Shown here piece after piece: positions 17,582 through 26,174 of a stretch of DNA of 41,063 bases. The position numbers and the translations under genes were made by a program. How positions within the stretch are numbered: position 1 is the first letter of the stretch; each line of letters begins with the position of its first letter. Source of the DNA: Myxococcaceae bacterium (GTDB lineage Bacteria > Myxococcota_A > UBA9160); assembly GCA_905339255.1 (NCBI GenBank), contig CAJPFO010000087.1, positions 1 through 41,063 on the forward strand. The letters run 5' to 3'. The notes beneath the pieces are model-generated. The model was not told where the DNA came from. It did no database searches and saw only the letters and a list, made by a program, of their open reading frames with translations.

Positions 17582-18744
17582 AGCCGAACGTCGTCGTGAT
17601 GGGCCTCATGGGGCAGTACCCCTTTGCAGGCATGGCGTGGCAGGTGCTCCACCACCTCGTCGGCTTCGAGCGGCTCGGTGCCGAGGTCTGGTACGTCGAG
17701 AGCTCGGGGGCTCCGCCCTATTCGCCGAGGCTCCAGTCGATCACGGACTCGGCGCGGGAGAACGTCCGCTTCGTTTCCGAAACGCTCGCTCGACACGGCC
17801 TCGCCGATCGCTGGACCTACTGGGACTCGCTCGAAGACTGCTGGCACGGCTTCGGCCGCGAGCGGGCCGAAGCGCTGCTGACCGAGGCCGACCTCGTCCT
17901 GAACCTCTGCGGAGCCGCGAATCCCGATGCCACCGCGAGGCGGCGCGGCTGCCTCGTCTACGTCGAGACCGATCCGATCTTCGAGCAGACGAAGCTCGCT
18001 CGGGGCGATACAGGGACGCGCGCCTATCTCGAGAGCCACGATGCGCTCTTCACCTACGGCAATCGGATCGGGAGATCCGACTGCCGGGTTCCGGACGGAG
18101 GGCTTCGCTGGCATCGGACGCTCCCCCCCGTGGTCGTCGACCTCTGGGAATCTCCCGCGCCGGTGACGGCGCCGTGGCGCACGATCGCCACCTACCGCAA
18201 TCGCGGAAAGGACGTCGTCCTCGATGGCCGCACCTACCACTGGTCGAAGCACCCGAACTTCGAGAAGGTGATCGATCTTCCTCGACGCACCCACGAGCCG
18301 CTCGAGATCGCGCTCGTGACGGCCGGTGAGTCGGGGGTTCGGGAGCGCTTTCTCGCGAACGGCTGGAAGCTCGAGGACCCCGTCGCGATCTCGAGTGATG
18401 CGGAAACCTATCGCTCGTACATCCGGGGGGCTCGAGGCGAGTTCTCGGTCGAGAAGGAGGACCAGACCGAGCTGCGCGTCGGCTGGTTCAGCGATCGGAG
18501 CGTCTGCTTTCTCGCAGCGGGCCGCCCCTGCGTGCTCCAGGACACGGGAATCGACGTCCGAGTCCCCGTCGGCGAGGGGCTCCTCGAGTGGCGAAGCGCC
18601 GACGAGGCCGCAGACTGCCTCGCTCGCGTGGCGAGCGACTACGAGCGCCACTGCGCGGCGGCGCTCCGCATGGCTCGCGAGCACTTCGAGGCGACGCGGT
18701 TGCTGCGCGAGATGCTCGACGTGGCCGGGATCGTGCCACGCTGA
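17578..18744 (+). CDS. GT-B-like glycosyltransferase family protein
   Basis: A 388-residue protein starting at TTG 17578, which overlaps the ABC gene stop (TTGA); an ATG at 17599 is the alternative. The N-terminus reads VVVMGLMGQYPFAGMAWQVLHH...ERLGAEVWYVESS, like the first Rossmann domain of family 1-type glycosyltransferases. The C-terminal part contains VGWFSDRSVCFLAAGRPCVLQDTG, then PVGEGLLEWRSADEAADCLARV and a final helix REHFEATRLLREML, the usual nucleotide-sugar domain layout of GT-B enzymes. I could not identify a specific family member or substrate. Its place directly behind the GH-GT2 fusion and exporter indicates a role in making or decorating the same exported polymer. Confidence 0.72.
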   Translation: MKPNVVVMGLMGQYPFAGMAWQVLHHLVGFERLGAEVWYVESSGAPPYSPRLQSITDSARENVRFVSETLARHGLADRWTYWDSLEDCWHGFGRERAEALLTEADLVLNLCGAANPDATARRRGCLVYVETDPIFEQTKLARGDTGTRAYLESHDALFTYGNRIGRSDCRVPDGGLRWHRTLPPVVVDLWESPAPVTAPWRTIATYRNRGKDVVLDGRTYHWSKHPNFEKVIDLPRRTHEPLEIALVTAGESGVRERFLANGWKLEDPVAISSDAETYRSYIRGARGEFSVEKEDQTELRVGWFSDRSVCFLAAGRPCVLQDTGIDVRVPVGEGLLEWRSADEAADCLARVASDYERHCAAALRMAREHFEATRLLREMLDVAGIVPR

Positions 18745-18751
18745 GCGCGGG

Positions 18752-19402
18752 CTACGCGACGAGCTGCGAGAACATCCTCCGCTCCTCGTCGATGCACGCG
18801 GCGAACGAAGGTCGTGCGAAGACCCGCTCGACGTACGCCGCGAGCTTCGGGAACCTCGAAGCGTCGATCTTCTCTCCCGCATGCGCGAGATTCGCGAGCT
18901 GCGTCCCGATCGCGATGTCCGCGACTCCGAAGCGACCTTCCACGATCGCGTCTCCCGCCGCCGGCGCATGGGCGTCGAGCCACGTGAAGGCGCGCGGCAG
19001 GAGCTCGGTCAATCCCTTCTCGATCCGCGCCTCGTCGGGCGTTTGCTTCATGAGCTTCTTCACGATCCGTTCGGCGAAGACGGCCGCCACGGCCTCGGCG
19101 AGCCGCGAGTCCGCGTACTCCTCGAAGAAAAGCGCCTTCCCGTACGACTTCGGATCCGACGGGTAGAGCGGCGGGCTCGGATGCGCCTTCTCGAGGTAGG
19201 CGAGGATGCACGAGGAATCGGGGAGTACGAAATCACCGTCCTGGTAGACGGGCACCTTGCCGAGCGGGCTCAACGCCTCGAATCCTGGCGGAGGCGCGAA
19301 CGGCATGACCGGCACGATCTCGTAGCGAAGATTCTTCTCGATCATCGCCAAGCGAACCTTGCGAACGAAGGGCGAGGCACTGACTCCGTGGATCCGGACC
19401 AT
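18752..19402 (-). CDS. Glutathione S-transferase family protein
   Basis: A 216-residue two-domain GST. The thioredoxin-like N-terminal domain shows MVRIHGVSASPFVRKVRLAM with the catalytic-position serine (SASP), LSPLGKVPVYQDGDFVLPDSSCILAYLE (cis-Pro and the glutathione-binding D-S pair). The all-helical second domain contains the N-cap-like GVADIAIGTQLANL. ATG at 19402 has an excellent GAGGAGGT ribosome site six bases upstream; an open upstream extension to 19474 lacks one. It converges with the glycosyltransferase gene, with 7 nt between stops. Probably a cytosolic conjugation or peroxide-handling enzyme; the substrate is unknown. Confidence 0.92.
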   Translation of the reverse strand: MVRIHGVSASPFVRKVRLAMIEKNLRYEIVPVMPFAPPPGFEALSPLGKVPVYQDGDFVLPDSSCILAYLEKAHPSPPLYPSDPKSYGKALFFEEYADSRLAEAVAAVFAERIVKKLMKQTPDEARIEKGLTELLPRAFTWLDAHAPAAGDAIVEGRFGVADIAIGTQLANLAHAGEKIDASRFPKLAAYVERVFARPSFAACIDEERRMFSQLVA

Positions 19403-19511
19403 CGCGCGACCTCCTCGAGCGGCATCGGGACGCCGCACGACGAGTATACGAGGGCGCGTCGAGTGCGCCGGCATCGAGGGCGCCTCGAAGCGGCTGCTCT
19501 ATGCTCGCTCG

Positions 19512-20066
19512 ATGCGATCGGGTGCGAGGCTCGCAATGGTGGGGGTGCTCGTCGGGCTCGGCCTCGCGGCCGTCCCGGTCTACCGGGCTCCCCATCGGGC
19601 GGTCGAGGGGCTTCGTGCCGCCGTGAAGGCCCGCGACTCGGCGCGGCTTGCCGAATACGTCGACTTCGAGAGTCTGCGCGAGAGCCTGAAGTCGGGCGTG
19701 AGCGAGAAGCTGCACGCCGACGCTTCTCGCGAGGACGAGGCCGGCAATCCGTTTGCGCGCTTCGGCGCGGCGCTCGCGACGGCCGTGGCCGGGCCCTTCA
19801 TCGACGCGATCGTCACACCTGCTGGGCTCGAGCTCCTTCTCGCGGGCCGCGTCGTCGACTACCGGAGCCTTCCGGCCCCCGACTCCCCGCCCCCGCCCGC
19901 GGTCTCGACGTCGATGGGCTACGAGGGGCCGAACCACTTCGTCGTCGTGACGACGCCGACGCAGGGGGGATCTCCCCCGCTCGCTCTCGTCTTCCGGCGC
20001 GAGGGTCTTCTCACCTGGCGGCTCGCCGGCGTTCGGCTTCCGGCCACGCCATCGAGTGCGCCGTGA
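19512..20066 (+). CDS. DUF2939-type exported or membrane-anchored protein
   Basis: A 184-residue protein with one N-terminal hydrophobic segment (LAMVGVLVGLGLAAVPVY) acting as signal or anchor. It continues with HRAVEGLRAAVKARDSARLAEYVDFESLRESLKSGV, which fits the DUF2939 family, whose function is unknown. A short Pro-rich linker near residue 125 is followed by a beta-rich end (NHFVVVTTPTQGGSPPLALVFRREGLLTWRLAGVRLP). No strong Shine-Dalgarno is present at 19512; the region upstream back to 19403 is shared with the divergent GST promoter. It converges on the channel gene with 17 nt between stops. Confidence 0.72.
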   Translation: MRSGARLAMVGVLVGLGLAAVPVYRAPHRAVEGLRAAVKARDSARLAEYVDFESLRESLKSGVSEKLHADASREDEAGNPFARFGAALATAVAGPFIDAIVTPAGLELLLAGRVVDYRSLPAPDSPPPPAVSTSMGYEGPNHFVVVTTPTQGGSPPLALVFRREGLLTWRLAGVRLPATPSSAP

Positions 20067-20083
20067 TCCGCTCCCTGCGAGGT

Positions 20084-21148
20084 CTAGGGCAGGACGACGA
20101 AGACGATCCCCGCGGCATAGAGAGCGGGAATCGCGAGCGCGGCGATCCGGTCGGTCCGTTCGAGCGTCTCGGGAGCGTTTCGTAGCGACGTCTTCTGCCA
20201 GACGCTCACGGCCACCCCGAGCGACATGCAGCCATAGGCGAGGAGGAAGAGCCTGTCGACGGGCGTCAGATAGCTGATCCGCGGCAGGTTGAAGCTCATC
20301 GCGAACTGCGTGGCCACGCAGGCGAGAAAGCAGGCGAGCGCGATCGCGACGCGGTCGTGGAACCCCTCGATGTCGACGAAGAAGATCGTGCACGAGAGGA
20401 GCAGTACGAGCGTCACCGGAACGAAGACCGTCCAGATGTAGAACGTGGGGCTGCGCCGCACGAGGATCTCGAAGACGAGCTCGGAGAAGTTCTCGTCCCA
20501 GCCCTCGACGGAGGTGGTTCTCGTCGAAGCGGCGACGGAGAGGATCTCGAGGCCCGCGTAGTCGTCGTCGCGGTTGAATCCGAGCCGGCGGTGATCGGGC
20601 TCGAAGACGACGAGCGAGGTGTCGCCCTCGAAGCTCTGGAGCCGGACTGCGAGCCGCTGCTCGTCGAAAGGAAAGCGGTGCAGATCGAGCGAGGTGCGGA
20701 AGGTGGCGCTCAATCCGATCCGGTAGCGCACCGTGCCGTCGGCGAGGATCGTGATCTCCTGGTTCGTGAGCTCCGGGGAGGCCGCGTTCACGAACTCGAG
20801 GTCGGGCCACCAGATCTCGCCGAGTTCCGCGGCGGCCGCGTCGCCCTGGTAGATGCGGGTCGGCGGCTCGCCGGCGCTGGGCTCGAAGGCGAGTCGCGGA
20901 TCGCGCCACGAGAGGTCGAGATAGAGATCCGCATCGAAGGTCTCTTCGCGATCGTCGACCGAGACGAGGTTCAGGAGATAGACGCTCGCGACGACGACGA
21001 CCGGCCGCGGGCCCGGAGGAGGGCTCACGGCGATCGGGGCGTCGGCGATCGCGGCGGCCGGCGCGAGAGCGAGCGCGAGAAGCGCGAGCACCGCCCGGCC
21101 GAGGCCTCGAAGCCCCGCGGAGTCCTGGCGTCGCAGACGAGGCGCCAT
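20084..21148 (-). CDS. Prokaryotic pentameric ligand-gated ion channel (Cys-loop receptor family)
   Basis: A 354-residue protein with the full architecture of ELIC/GLIC-type channels. A signal peptide is followed by an extracellular beta-sandwich (VSVDDREETFDADLYLDLSWRDPRLAF, IWWPDLEFVN). The Pro-loop HRFPFDEQRL lacks the eukaryotic disulfide cysteines. Four membrane helices follow: M1 TFYIWTVFVPVTLVLLLSC, pore helix M2 VAIALACFLACVATQFAMSF followed by the conserved NLPRISYLT, M3 LFLLAYGCMSLGVAVSV, and M4 IAALAIPALYAAGIVFVVL. The M1-M2 linker ends FHDR, placing an acidic residue at the cytoplasmic mouth, which suggests cation selectivity by analogy; two cysteines sit within M2. The start is supported by GAGGGGGAGAGG. 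The ligand is unknown, and it stands alone with no obvious operon partner. Confidence 0.92.
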   Translation of the reverse strand: MAPRLRRQDSAGLRGLGRAVLALLALALAPAAAIADAPIAVSPPPGPRPVVVVASVYLLNLVSVDDREETFDADLYLDLSWRDPRLAFEPSAGEPPTRIYQGDAAAAELGEIWWPDLEFVNAASPELTNQEITILADGTVRYRIGLSATFRTSLDLHRFPFDEQRLAVRLQSFEGDTSLVVFEPDHRRLGFNRDDDYAGLEILSVAASTRTTSVEGWDENFSELVFEILVRRSPTFYIWTVFVPVTLVLLLSCTIFFVDIEGFHDRVAIALACFLACVATQFAMSFNLPRISYLTPVDRLFLLAYGCMSLGVAVSVWQKTSLRNAPETLERTDRIAALAIPALYAAGIVFVVLP

Positions 21149-21264
21149 CCTCTCCCCCTCCCGGGCCTACTCTACGGCAGAACCGCGCGCGTGGCGGAGC
21201 CTGCGACGCGATCCGGGCATCCGATCCGCGGCGGCGGGCGCGCGGTTGTGGCAGCCTCGCGCAC

Positions 21265-21840
21265 GTGAAGGCCTCGGCCTCGCGCGCGCTTTCGCCGCAC
21301 ACTTCGAGCCCCCCGGGCCGTTCGCTTCGCATCGAAGCAAGTGCCGCTCGCACGGCGGACGGGTCGCTCGTCTGCCATTTCGTGCTCGAGGGGCCGATCG
21401 CCGACCTCGCCGTGCCCGACGTCGCGAGCGCGCCGGGGCGTCGTGACTTCCTCTGGAAGCACACCTGCTTCGAGGCATTTCTCGCCGTCGAAGGGAAGAC
21501 CGCATACGAGGAGCTCAACTTCTCGCCGTCGGGTGATTGGGCGCATTACGCCTTCCGCTCGTACCGCGAGCGCGATCCCGGGCGCGCTCCGGGGCGGGCG
21601 CCGGAGGTCCGCATCGAGCGCAATGGCTCGCGGCTCGCGCTCGAAGCGCGTTTCGCGCTCGACTCGGAGCGCGACGGAGAGGCCCTCCAGGTGGGCCTTT
21701 GCGCCGTCGTCGAGGAGAAGGACGGGCGGCTCTCGTACTGGGCGCTGCACCATCCGTCCCCCCAGCCGGACTTCCACGACGCATCGGGCTTTCGACTTCG
21801 CCTCGCTTCGCCGAAAGAGAAGAGCAGGGAGATCGCATGA
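21265..21840 (+). CDS. DOMON-like domain protein
   Basis: A 191-residue protein starting at GTG 21265 with no good ribosome site, so the exact start is uncertain. The core (DFLWKHTCFEAFLAV, YEELNFSPSGDWAHYAFRSYRE, and WALHHPSPQPDFHDASGF near the end) matches the DOMON-like/CBM9-type beta-sandwich proteins of bacteria, which in other settings bind sugars or heme; neither ligand can be assigned here. No signal peptide is evident. The stop overlaps the start of the NamZ gene (ATGA), so the two are probably translated together, and a cell-wall-sugar link is a reasonable guess. Confidence 0.78.
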   Translation: MKASASRALSPHTSSPPGRSLRIEASAARTADGSLVCHFVLEGPIADLAVPDVASAPGRRDFLWKHTCFEAFLAVEGKTAYEELNFSPSGDWAHYAFRSYRERDPGRAPGRAPEVRIERNGSRLALEARFALDSERDGEALQVGLCAVVEEKDGRLSYWALHHPSPQPDFHDASGFRLRLASPKEKSREIA

Positions 21841-23054
21841 CGGTTCGTTTCGGGATCGATCGCCTCGTTGCGGAGCGCGAGCTCACGAAGCCGCTCGAGG
21901 GTCGGAGGGTGGCCTTGCTCGGGCATCCTGCGTCGCTCACGGCCGACCTCGTCCATAGTCTCGACGCGCTGGCGGCGCTGCCTCGAGTGCGGCTCGGCGC
22001 CGCCTTCGGCCCACAGCACGGCATGCGGGGCGACAAGCAGGACAACATGATCGAGACGTCGGACGCGGTGGATCCGAAGTACGGGATCCCCGTCTTCAGC
22101 CTCTACGGGCAAGTGCGACGTCCCACCGACGAGATGCTCTCGACCTTCGACGTCCTGCTCGTCGATCTCCAGGACCTCGGCTGCCGGATCTACACCTTCA
22201 TCACGACGCTTCGCTACGTGCTCGAAGCGGCGGCGCGGACGGGCAAGCGCGTGATCGTCCTCGATCGGCCGAATCCGGCGGGGCGGCCGGTCGAGGGCAC
22301 GAGGCTTCGACCCGGCTTCGAGAGCTTCGTCGGAGCAGGGCCGCTCCCGATGCGTCACGGGCTCACGATGGGTGAGCTCGCACGCTGGTTCGTCGCTCGG
22401 TTCGGACTCGACGTCGATCTCGACGTGATCACCATGCAGGGCTGGAAGCCCGGAGCTGCACCCGGATTCGGCTGGCCCTCCTTCGAGCGATCCTGGACGA
22501 ATCCGAGCCCGAATGCTCCGAACCTCTCGATGGCGCGCTGCTACGCCGGGACGGTGATGCTCGAGGGAACGACGCTCTCCGAAGGGCGCGGCACGACGCG
22601 CCCGCTCGAGCTCTTCGGCGCGCCGGACGTGGACGCCTCCGCCGTGATCGAGCGCATGCGCGAGATCGCTCCCGATTGGCTCGAAGGCTGCCGGCTTCGC
22701 CCCTGTCATTTCGAGCCCACCTTCCACAAGCACTCGGGGAGCCTCTGCTCCGGAGTGCAGATCCACGTCGACGACCCCGCCTACGACCACGGGCGCTTCC
22801 GTCCCTGGCGGATCGTCTCGCTCGCGCTGAAGGCGATCCGTTCGCTCGCTCCCGGCTACGAGCTCTGGAGGGACTTTCCGTACGAATACGAACGCGATCG
22901 GCTCGCGATCGATCTCTTGAACGGAGGCCCGCTGCTTCGCGAGTGGGTCGATGATCCCGCCGCGGACCCGAGCGATCTCGATCGGGTCGCGAAGGCGGAC
23001 GAGGAGAGCTGGCGCGAGGAGCGCGAGTCCTTGCTCCTCTATCCGGAGGCCTGA
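21837..23054 (+). CDS. namZ: DUF1343/NamZ family exo-beta-N-acetylmuramidase-like protein
   Basis: A 405-residue protein of the former DUF1343 (YbbC) family; the Bacillus subtilis member NamZ removes terminal N-acetylmuramic acid from cell-wall fragments. Family motifs seen include VALLGHPASLTADLVHSLD, AAFGPQHGMRGDKQDNM, VFSLYGQVRRPTDEML, LLVDLQDLGCRIYTFITT, VLDRPNPAGRPVEG and MLEGTTLSEGRGTTRPLELFGAP. It begins without a signal peptide, whereas several relatives are exported, so cytosolic processing of imported muropeptide sugars is more likely. The ATG overlaps the DOMON-like stop. The TGA directly abuts the stop of the next, opposite-strand gene (TGATCA), with no intergenic base. Confidence 0.9.
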   Translation: MTVRFGIDRLVAERELTKPLEGRRVALLGHPASLTADLVHSLDALAALPRVRLGAAFGPQHGMRGDKQDNMIETSDAVDPKYGIPVFSLYGQVRRPTDEMLSTFDVLLVDLQDLGCRIYTFITTLRYVLEAAARTGKRVIVLDRPNPAGRPVEGTRLRPGFESFVGAGPLPMRHGLTMGELARWFVARFGLDVDLDVITMQGWKPGAAPGFGWPSFERSWTNPSPNAPNLSMARCYAGTVMLEGTTLSEGRGTTRPLELFGAPDVDASAVIERMREIAPDWLEGCRLRPCHFEPTFHKHSGSLCSGVQIHVDDPAYDHGRFRPWRIVSLALKAIRSLAPGYELWRDFPYEYERDRLAIDLLNGGPLLREWVDDPAADPSDLDRVAKADEESWREERESLLLYPEA

Positions 23055-23567
23055 TCAGGACGCGTCGGGCGGATTCCCGGTCGAAGGCGCGCCGAGCTCG
23101 AAGAGCCAGGTTCCCTTCACGAGATCGCTCTCGGGATCGGCCTCGATCTCGTACTTGCGTCCCACCGCCTCGAGGACCGCGCGTCGCGTGGCCTCGTCGA
23201 AGATCCTCCGCGCCGAGACCTCGTGCACGGCACCGTCCGCACGCAGGCGGAGCCGCCCGTCCTTCTCGGCTTGCGCGGGCCAGAGCTTGCTCTCACCGGC
23301 ACCCGCCGGGACGTAGATCCGACCTTCGTGCACGACGACCCAGGTGGTTCGCGTGCGCGGGTCGCCGACGCCGACCTCGATCTCGACCGTATCGAGCCCG
23401 GCGAGCGAGCCCGCATCGAGGGGGCCCTGGCTCGTGGCCTCGGCGAAGGGGCCACCGGGGAGCGGTCCGATCGGCCCCGAATGGAACCTCGCCGCGAAGA
23501 TCGTGAGAATGCCGATCCCGAAGAGAACGCCGACGACGATCGCCGAAACCCGGAGCGCACGAGCCAT
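23055..23567 (-). CDS. Membrane-anchored protein with split-barrel-like domain
   Basis: A 170-residue protein: one N-terminal membrane segment (VSAIVVGVLFGIGILTIFAA), a Gly/Pro-rich linker, then a small beta-rich domain. The sequence TRTTWVVVHEGRIYVPAGAG...LWPAQAEKDGRLRLRADGAVHEV, followed by ARRIFDEATRRAVLEAVGRKY, resembles split-barrel flavin/F420-binding or DUF2255-type proteins. This similarity is from pattern memory only and no cofactor residues can be assigned. GGGAGGGT precedes the ATG at 23567. It lies 39 nt downstream of the HD-GYP gene on the same strand, so it could be its distal operon member. Confidence 0.6.
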   Translation of the reverse strand: MARALRVSAIVVGVLFGIGILTIFAARFHSGPIGPLPGGPFAEATSQGPLDAGSLAGLDTVEIEVGVGDPRTRTTWVVVHEGRIYVPAGAGESKLWPAQAEKDGRLRLRADGAVHEVSARRIFDEATRRAVLEAVGRKYEIEADPESDLVKGTWLFELGAPSTGNPPDAS

Positions 23568-23606
23568 GCCGACCCTCCCGGGCCATGCGGCCCGTCGGGG
23601 CCGAGT

Positions 23607-26171
23607 CTACTCCCGATCGTGCGCGGGGAGGGGACGGTCCGCTCGCGACCCACCGGGTTCTCTGGGCCCGCGCGCTTCGCAGTGGGCGCTTCGAGCCAAG
23701 AAGGGCGCCGCTTCGTCGAGCAGGTCGTCGTCGATCTGCTCGGGGTCGAGCCACTCCGCCGCATAGCGGAGGTGCACCTTCTCGCGAACGAAGACCTCGA
23801 GGATCTCGCCGTCGATGTGCCCCTCGTCGCGCATCTTCTCGAGGATCGAGAGCACGGTCCCGAGCTTCATTCCGGGCTTGTAGGGGCGATCCTTCGCGGT
23901 GAGCGCCTCGAAGACGTCGGCGAGTCCGAGGATCCGCGCCTGGGTCGACATCTGCTCGCGCGTGAGACCCTGCGGATAGCCGCAGCCGTCCATCCGCTCG
24001 TGATGGCAGCCCGCGATGAAGGGGACGTTGCGGAGGCTCTTCGGGTACGGGAGCTGCTCGAGCATCTGGATCGTCGTGACGACGTGGTGGTTGATGAGGT
24101 CGCGTTCGCGATCGTTCAGCGTGCCGCGCACGACGCAGAGATTCTCGACTTCCTCGTCGGAGAGGATCGGCTGCTCGATTCCGTCCGGGCCTCGCCAGCG
24201 CCAGCGTCGGGCGACCCGCTGCACGCGCTCGCGGTCGGCGGGGGCCATGAATTCGCCGCCGATGTTGCAGCGCCGCAGGAACTCGCGGTCGTCCCGGAGC
24301 TCCCGGATGGCCTCGGAGATTCCGGGGCCCGGCTCGCTCCGGCCAAGCCGCGAGATCTCGAGATCGCGCAGCACGATCTCGAAACGGAGGTCGACCACCG
24401 CGATCCGATCGAAGAGGGCCTCGAGCTTGGTCGCCTTGTCCTGCACGTGGACCGGTGTCGTGACCTTTCCGCAGTCGTGCAGCAGCGCCGCGATGCGGAG
24501 CTCGTAGCGCTCGGCCTCGCTCAGCGTGAAATCCTTGAGAGGGCCCTCCTGCGTCGCACACGCCGCATCGGCGAGCATCTCGGTCAGCACCGGCACCCTC
24601 CGGCAGTGGGCACCGGTATAGGGGGACTTCTCGTCGATCGCAGTCACGAGGAGCTCGATCAGACCCTCGAAGAGGCCTCGGAACTCGCCGGCGAGGCGGT
24701 CGCGCGTGAGTGTCACGGCCGTCTGCGAAGCGAGCGATTCGGCGAGCGCCCGTGCGGGCCGCTCGAGGTTTCGTCCGGCGCCCGCGACGAGCTGGATCAC
24801 CCCGATGCATTCGCGCTCGTGATTGCGCATCGGGATCGAGAGCGTCCCGTCGCCGGGGCTCTCGATCGGCGCATCGGTGCGCAATGCTCGCGAAGCCTGT
24901 CGATCGAGATTTGCCGCGAGCGAGCTCGCGTCGACGCCCTCCGAACCGACGAGGCGCATGCGCCGGAGGCGATCGTCCCCGTCCACCAGGTGGAGGGCTC
25001 CCGCTCGGGCCCCCGTCACGTTCATCGCCCCGCGCAGGATCGCGTCGAGGAGCTTCTCGCGGTCGAGCTCGCTCGAGAGTGCGCTTCCCACGGTATTCAC
25101 CGTCTCCACCACCCGCACGTGGTGCGCGATGCTCTCGGCCATCTCGTTGAACGAACGGCCGAGGTCCTGGAACTCGTCGTTCGTCTCGATCGAGACCCGG
25201 GTCTCGAAGTCCCGGTCGGCGATCCGCTGCGTCGCGGCATGCAGGATTTCGATCGGGACCAGGCTGCGGCGGACGAGGACGAGCGCCGAGAGTCCCATGA
25301 CGAGCAGCGAGAGCACCGAGACGAGCGGGAAGATCGCCTCGAATTGTCGAAGCGGTGCGAGGACGACGCGACTCGGCTCGGCCACGAGGAGCGTCCAGGC
25401 AGGTGCCCGGAAGGTGGGTCGGAGGAAAAGGCCCCAGGATCCCGAGACGCGATCCTCGTCGTCGAGCGCCGCGGGCCAATCGCCGATCTGGTTCGCGATC
25501 TCGACGGTTCCCTCGAGCGGAACCGACGAGAAGATCGGAGTGTCGTTCTCGCCGAGGACGATGAGGCCCTCCTCGGATCCGAGACCGTCGAGAACGAAGA
25601 GAAACGACGGATCGATCCGCGCCGCGACGAGGCGCGGCCCCGTCGCTCCGTCCAAGAGTCGGCCGAGCGCGATCGCCGGCGGTGCACCGGGAAGGACGCG
25701 CAGCCACGGCCCGCCGCCCTCGAGGTGCGCGAGCACCTGGCGATCCGGCGCGGAGAACGCGGCCAGGAGCGGGTCGCCCGCTCCGGACGCGACCGGCCAC
25801 GCGCCGACGGAGATTTCCTCGAAGCGGCCCGCAGCGAGGCTCCTTGCCTCTTGCGGGAGCTCGGGGCGAGCGCCGGGAGCGCCCTCGCTCGAGAGCGAGG
25901 CGGCGATCAGCCGAAGCGAGGTATCGAGCAGGAGGAGCCGCTCGAGGAGCATCATGCCCTGCTGTTTCGCGTCGAGCGCGAGCCGTTCCGAGGCGTGCTG
26001 CGAGAGCTGCGACGTCACCTGTTTCCAGGAGAGGAGGGCGAAGGCCGAAATCGGCAGGAGCGCGCAGAGCACCACCGAGATGAATATCCGGCGCGCGACG
26101 CGGCTTCGGAGGAAGCGGCCCTCGATGCCGAGGCGCCGAAGCCCGAGGACGTTGCCTTCGAGGGCCGGCAA
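23607..26171 (-). CDS. Membrane sensor with HAMP, GAF and HD-GYP domains (c-di-GMP phosphodiesterase)
   Basis: An 854-residue protein. The first membrane segment is near residues 30-50; a periplasmic sensor region runs to about 275. A second segment (VLSLLVMGLSALVLV) leads into a HAMP domain (LVPIEILHAATQRIADRDFETRV), then a GAF-like domain (about 355-500). The C-terminal HD-GYP domain has YTGAHCRRV, HDCGK near residue 565 and HHERMDGCGYP near 723-733. The metal-ligand and GYP motifs are intact, so cyclic di-GMP hydrolysis is expected. A segment of about 110 residues separates HD from GYP, as in one HD-GYP subgroup. I use TTG 26171, which lies 3 nt after the pilin stop and keeps the N-terminal amphipathic stretch; no ribosome site is visible, consistent with coupling. 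Confidence 0.88.
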   Translation of the reverse strand: MPALEGNVLGLRRLGIEGRFLRSRVARRIFISVVLCALLPISAFALLSWKQVTSQLSQHASERLALDAKQQGMMLLERLLLLDTSLRLIAASLSSEGAPGARPELPQEARSLAAGRFEEISVGAWPVASGAGDPLLAAFSAPDRQVLAHLEGGGPWLRVLPGAPPAIALGRLLDGATGPRLVAARIDPSFLFVLDGLGSEEGLIVLGENDTPIFSSVPLEGTVEIANQIGDWPAALDDEDRVSGSWGLFLRPTFRAPAWTLLVAEPSRVVLAPLRQFEAIFPLVSVLSLLVMGLSALVLVRRSLVPIEILHAATQRIADRDFETRVSIETNDEFQDLGRSFNEMAESIAHHVRVVETVNTVGSALSSELDREKLLDAILRGAMNVTGARAGALHLVDGDDRLRRMRLVGSEGVDASSLAANLDRQASRALRTDAPIESPGDGTLSIPMRNHERECIGVIQLVAGAGRNLERPARALAESLASQTAVTLTRDRLAGEFRGLFEGLIELLVTAIDEKSPYTGAHCRRVPVLTEMLADAACATQEGPLKDFTLSEAERYELRIAALLHDCGKVTTPVHVQDKATKLEALFDRIAVVDLRFEIVLRDLEISRLGRSEPGPGISEAIRELRDDREFLRRCNIGGEFMAPADRERVQRVARRWRWRGPDGIEQPILSDEEVENLCVVRGTLNDRERDLINHHVVTTIQMLEQLPYPKSLRNVPFIAGCHHERMDGCGYPQGLTREQMSTQARILGLADVFEALTAKDRPYKPGMKLGTVLSILEKMRDEGHIDGEILEVFVREKVHLRYAAEWLDPEQIDDDLLDEAAPFLARSAHCEARGPREPGGSRADRPLPAHDRE

Positions 26172-26174
26172 GGC

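Noticed and set aside
23052-23057. TGATCA shared by two convergent stops as a possible signal
   Set aside because: It is just two abutting stop codons; there is no stem-loop or other structure around it.
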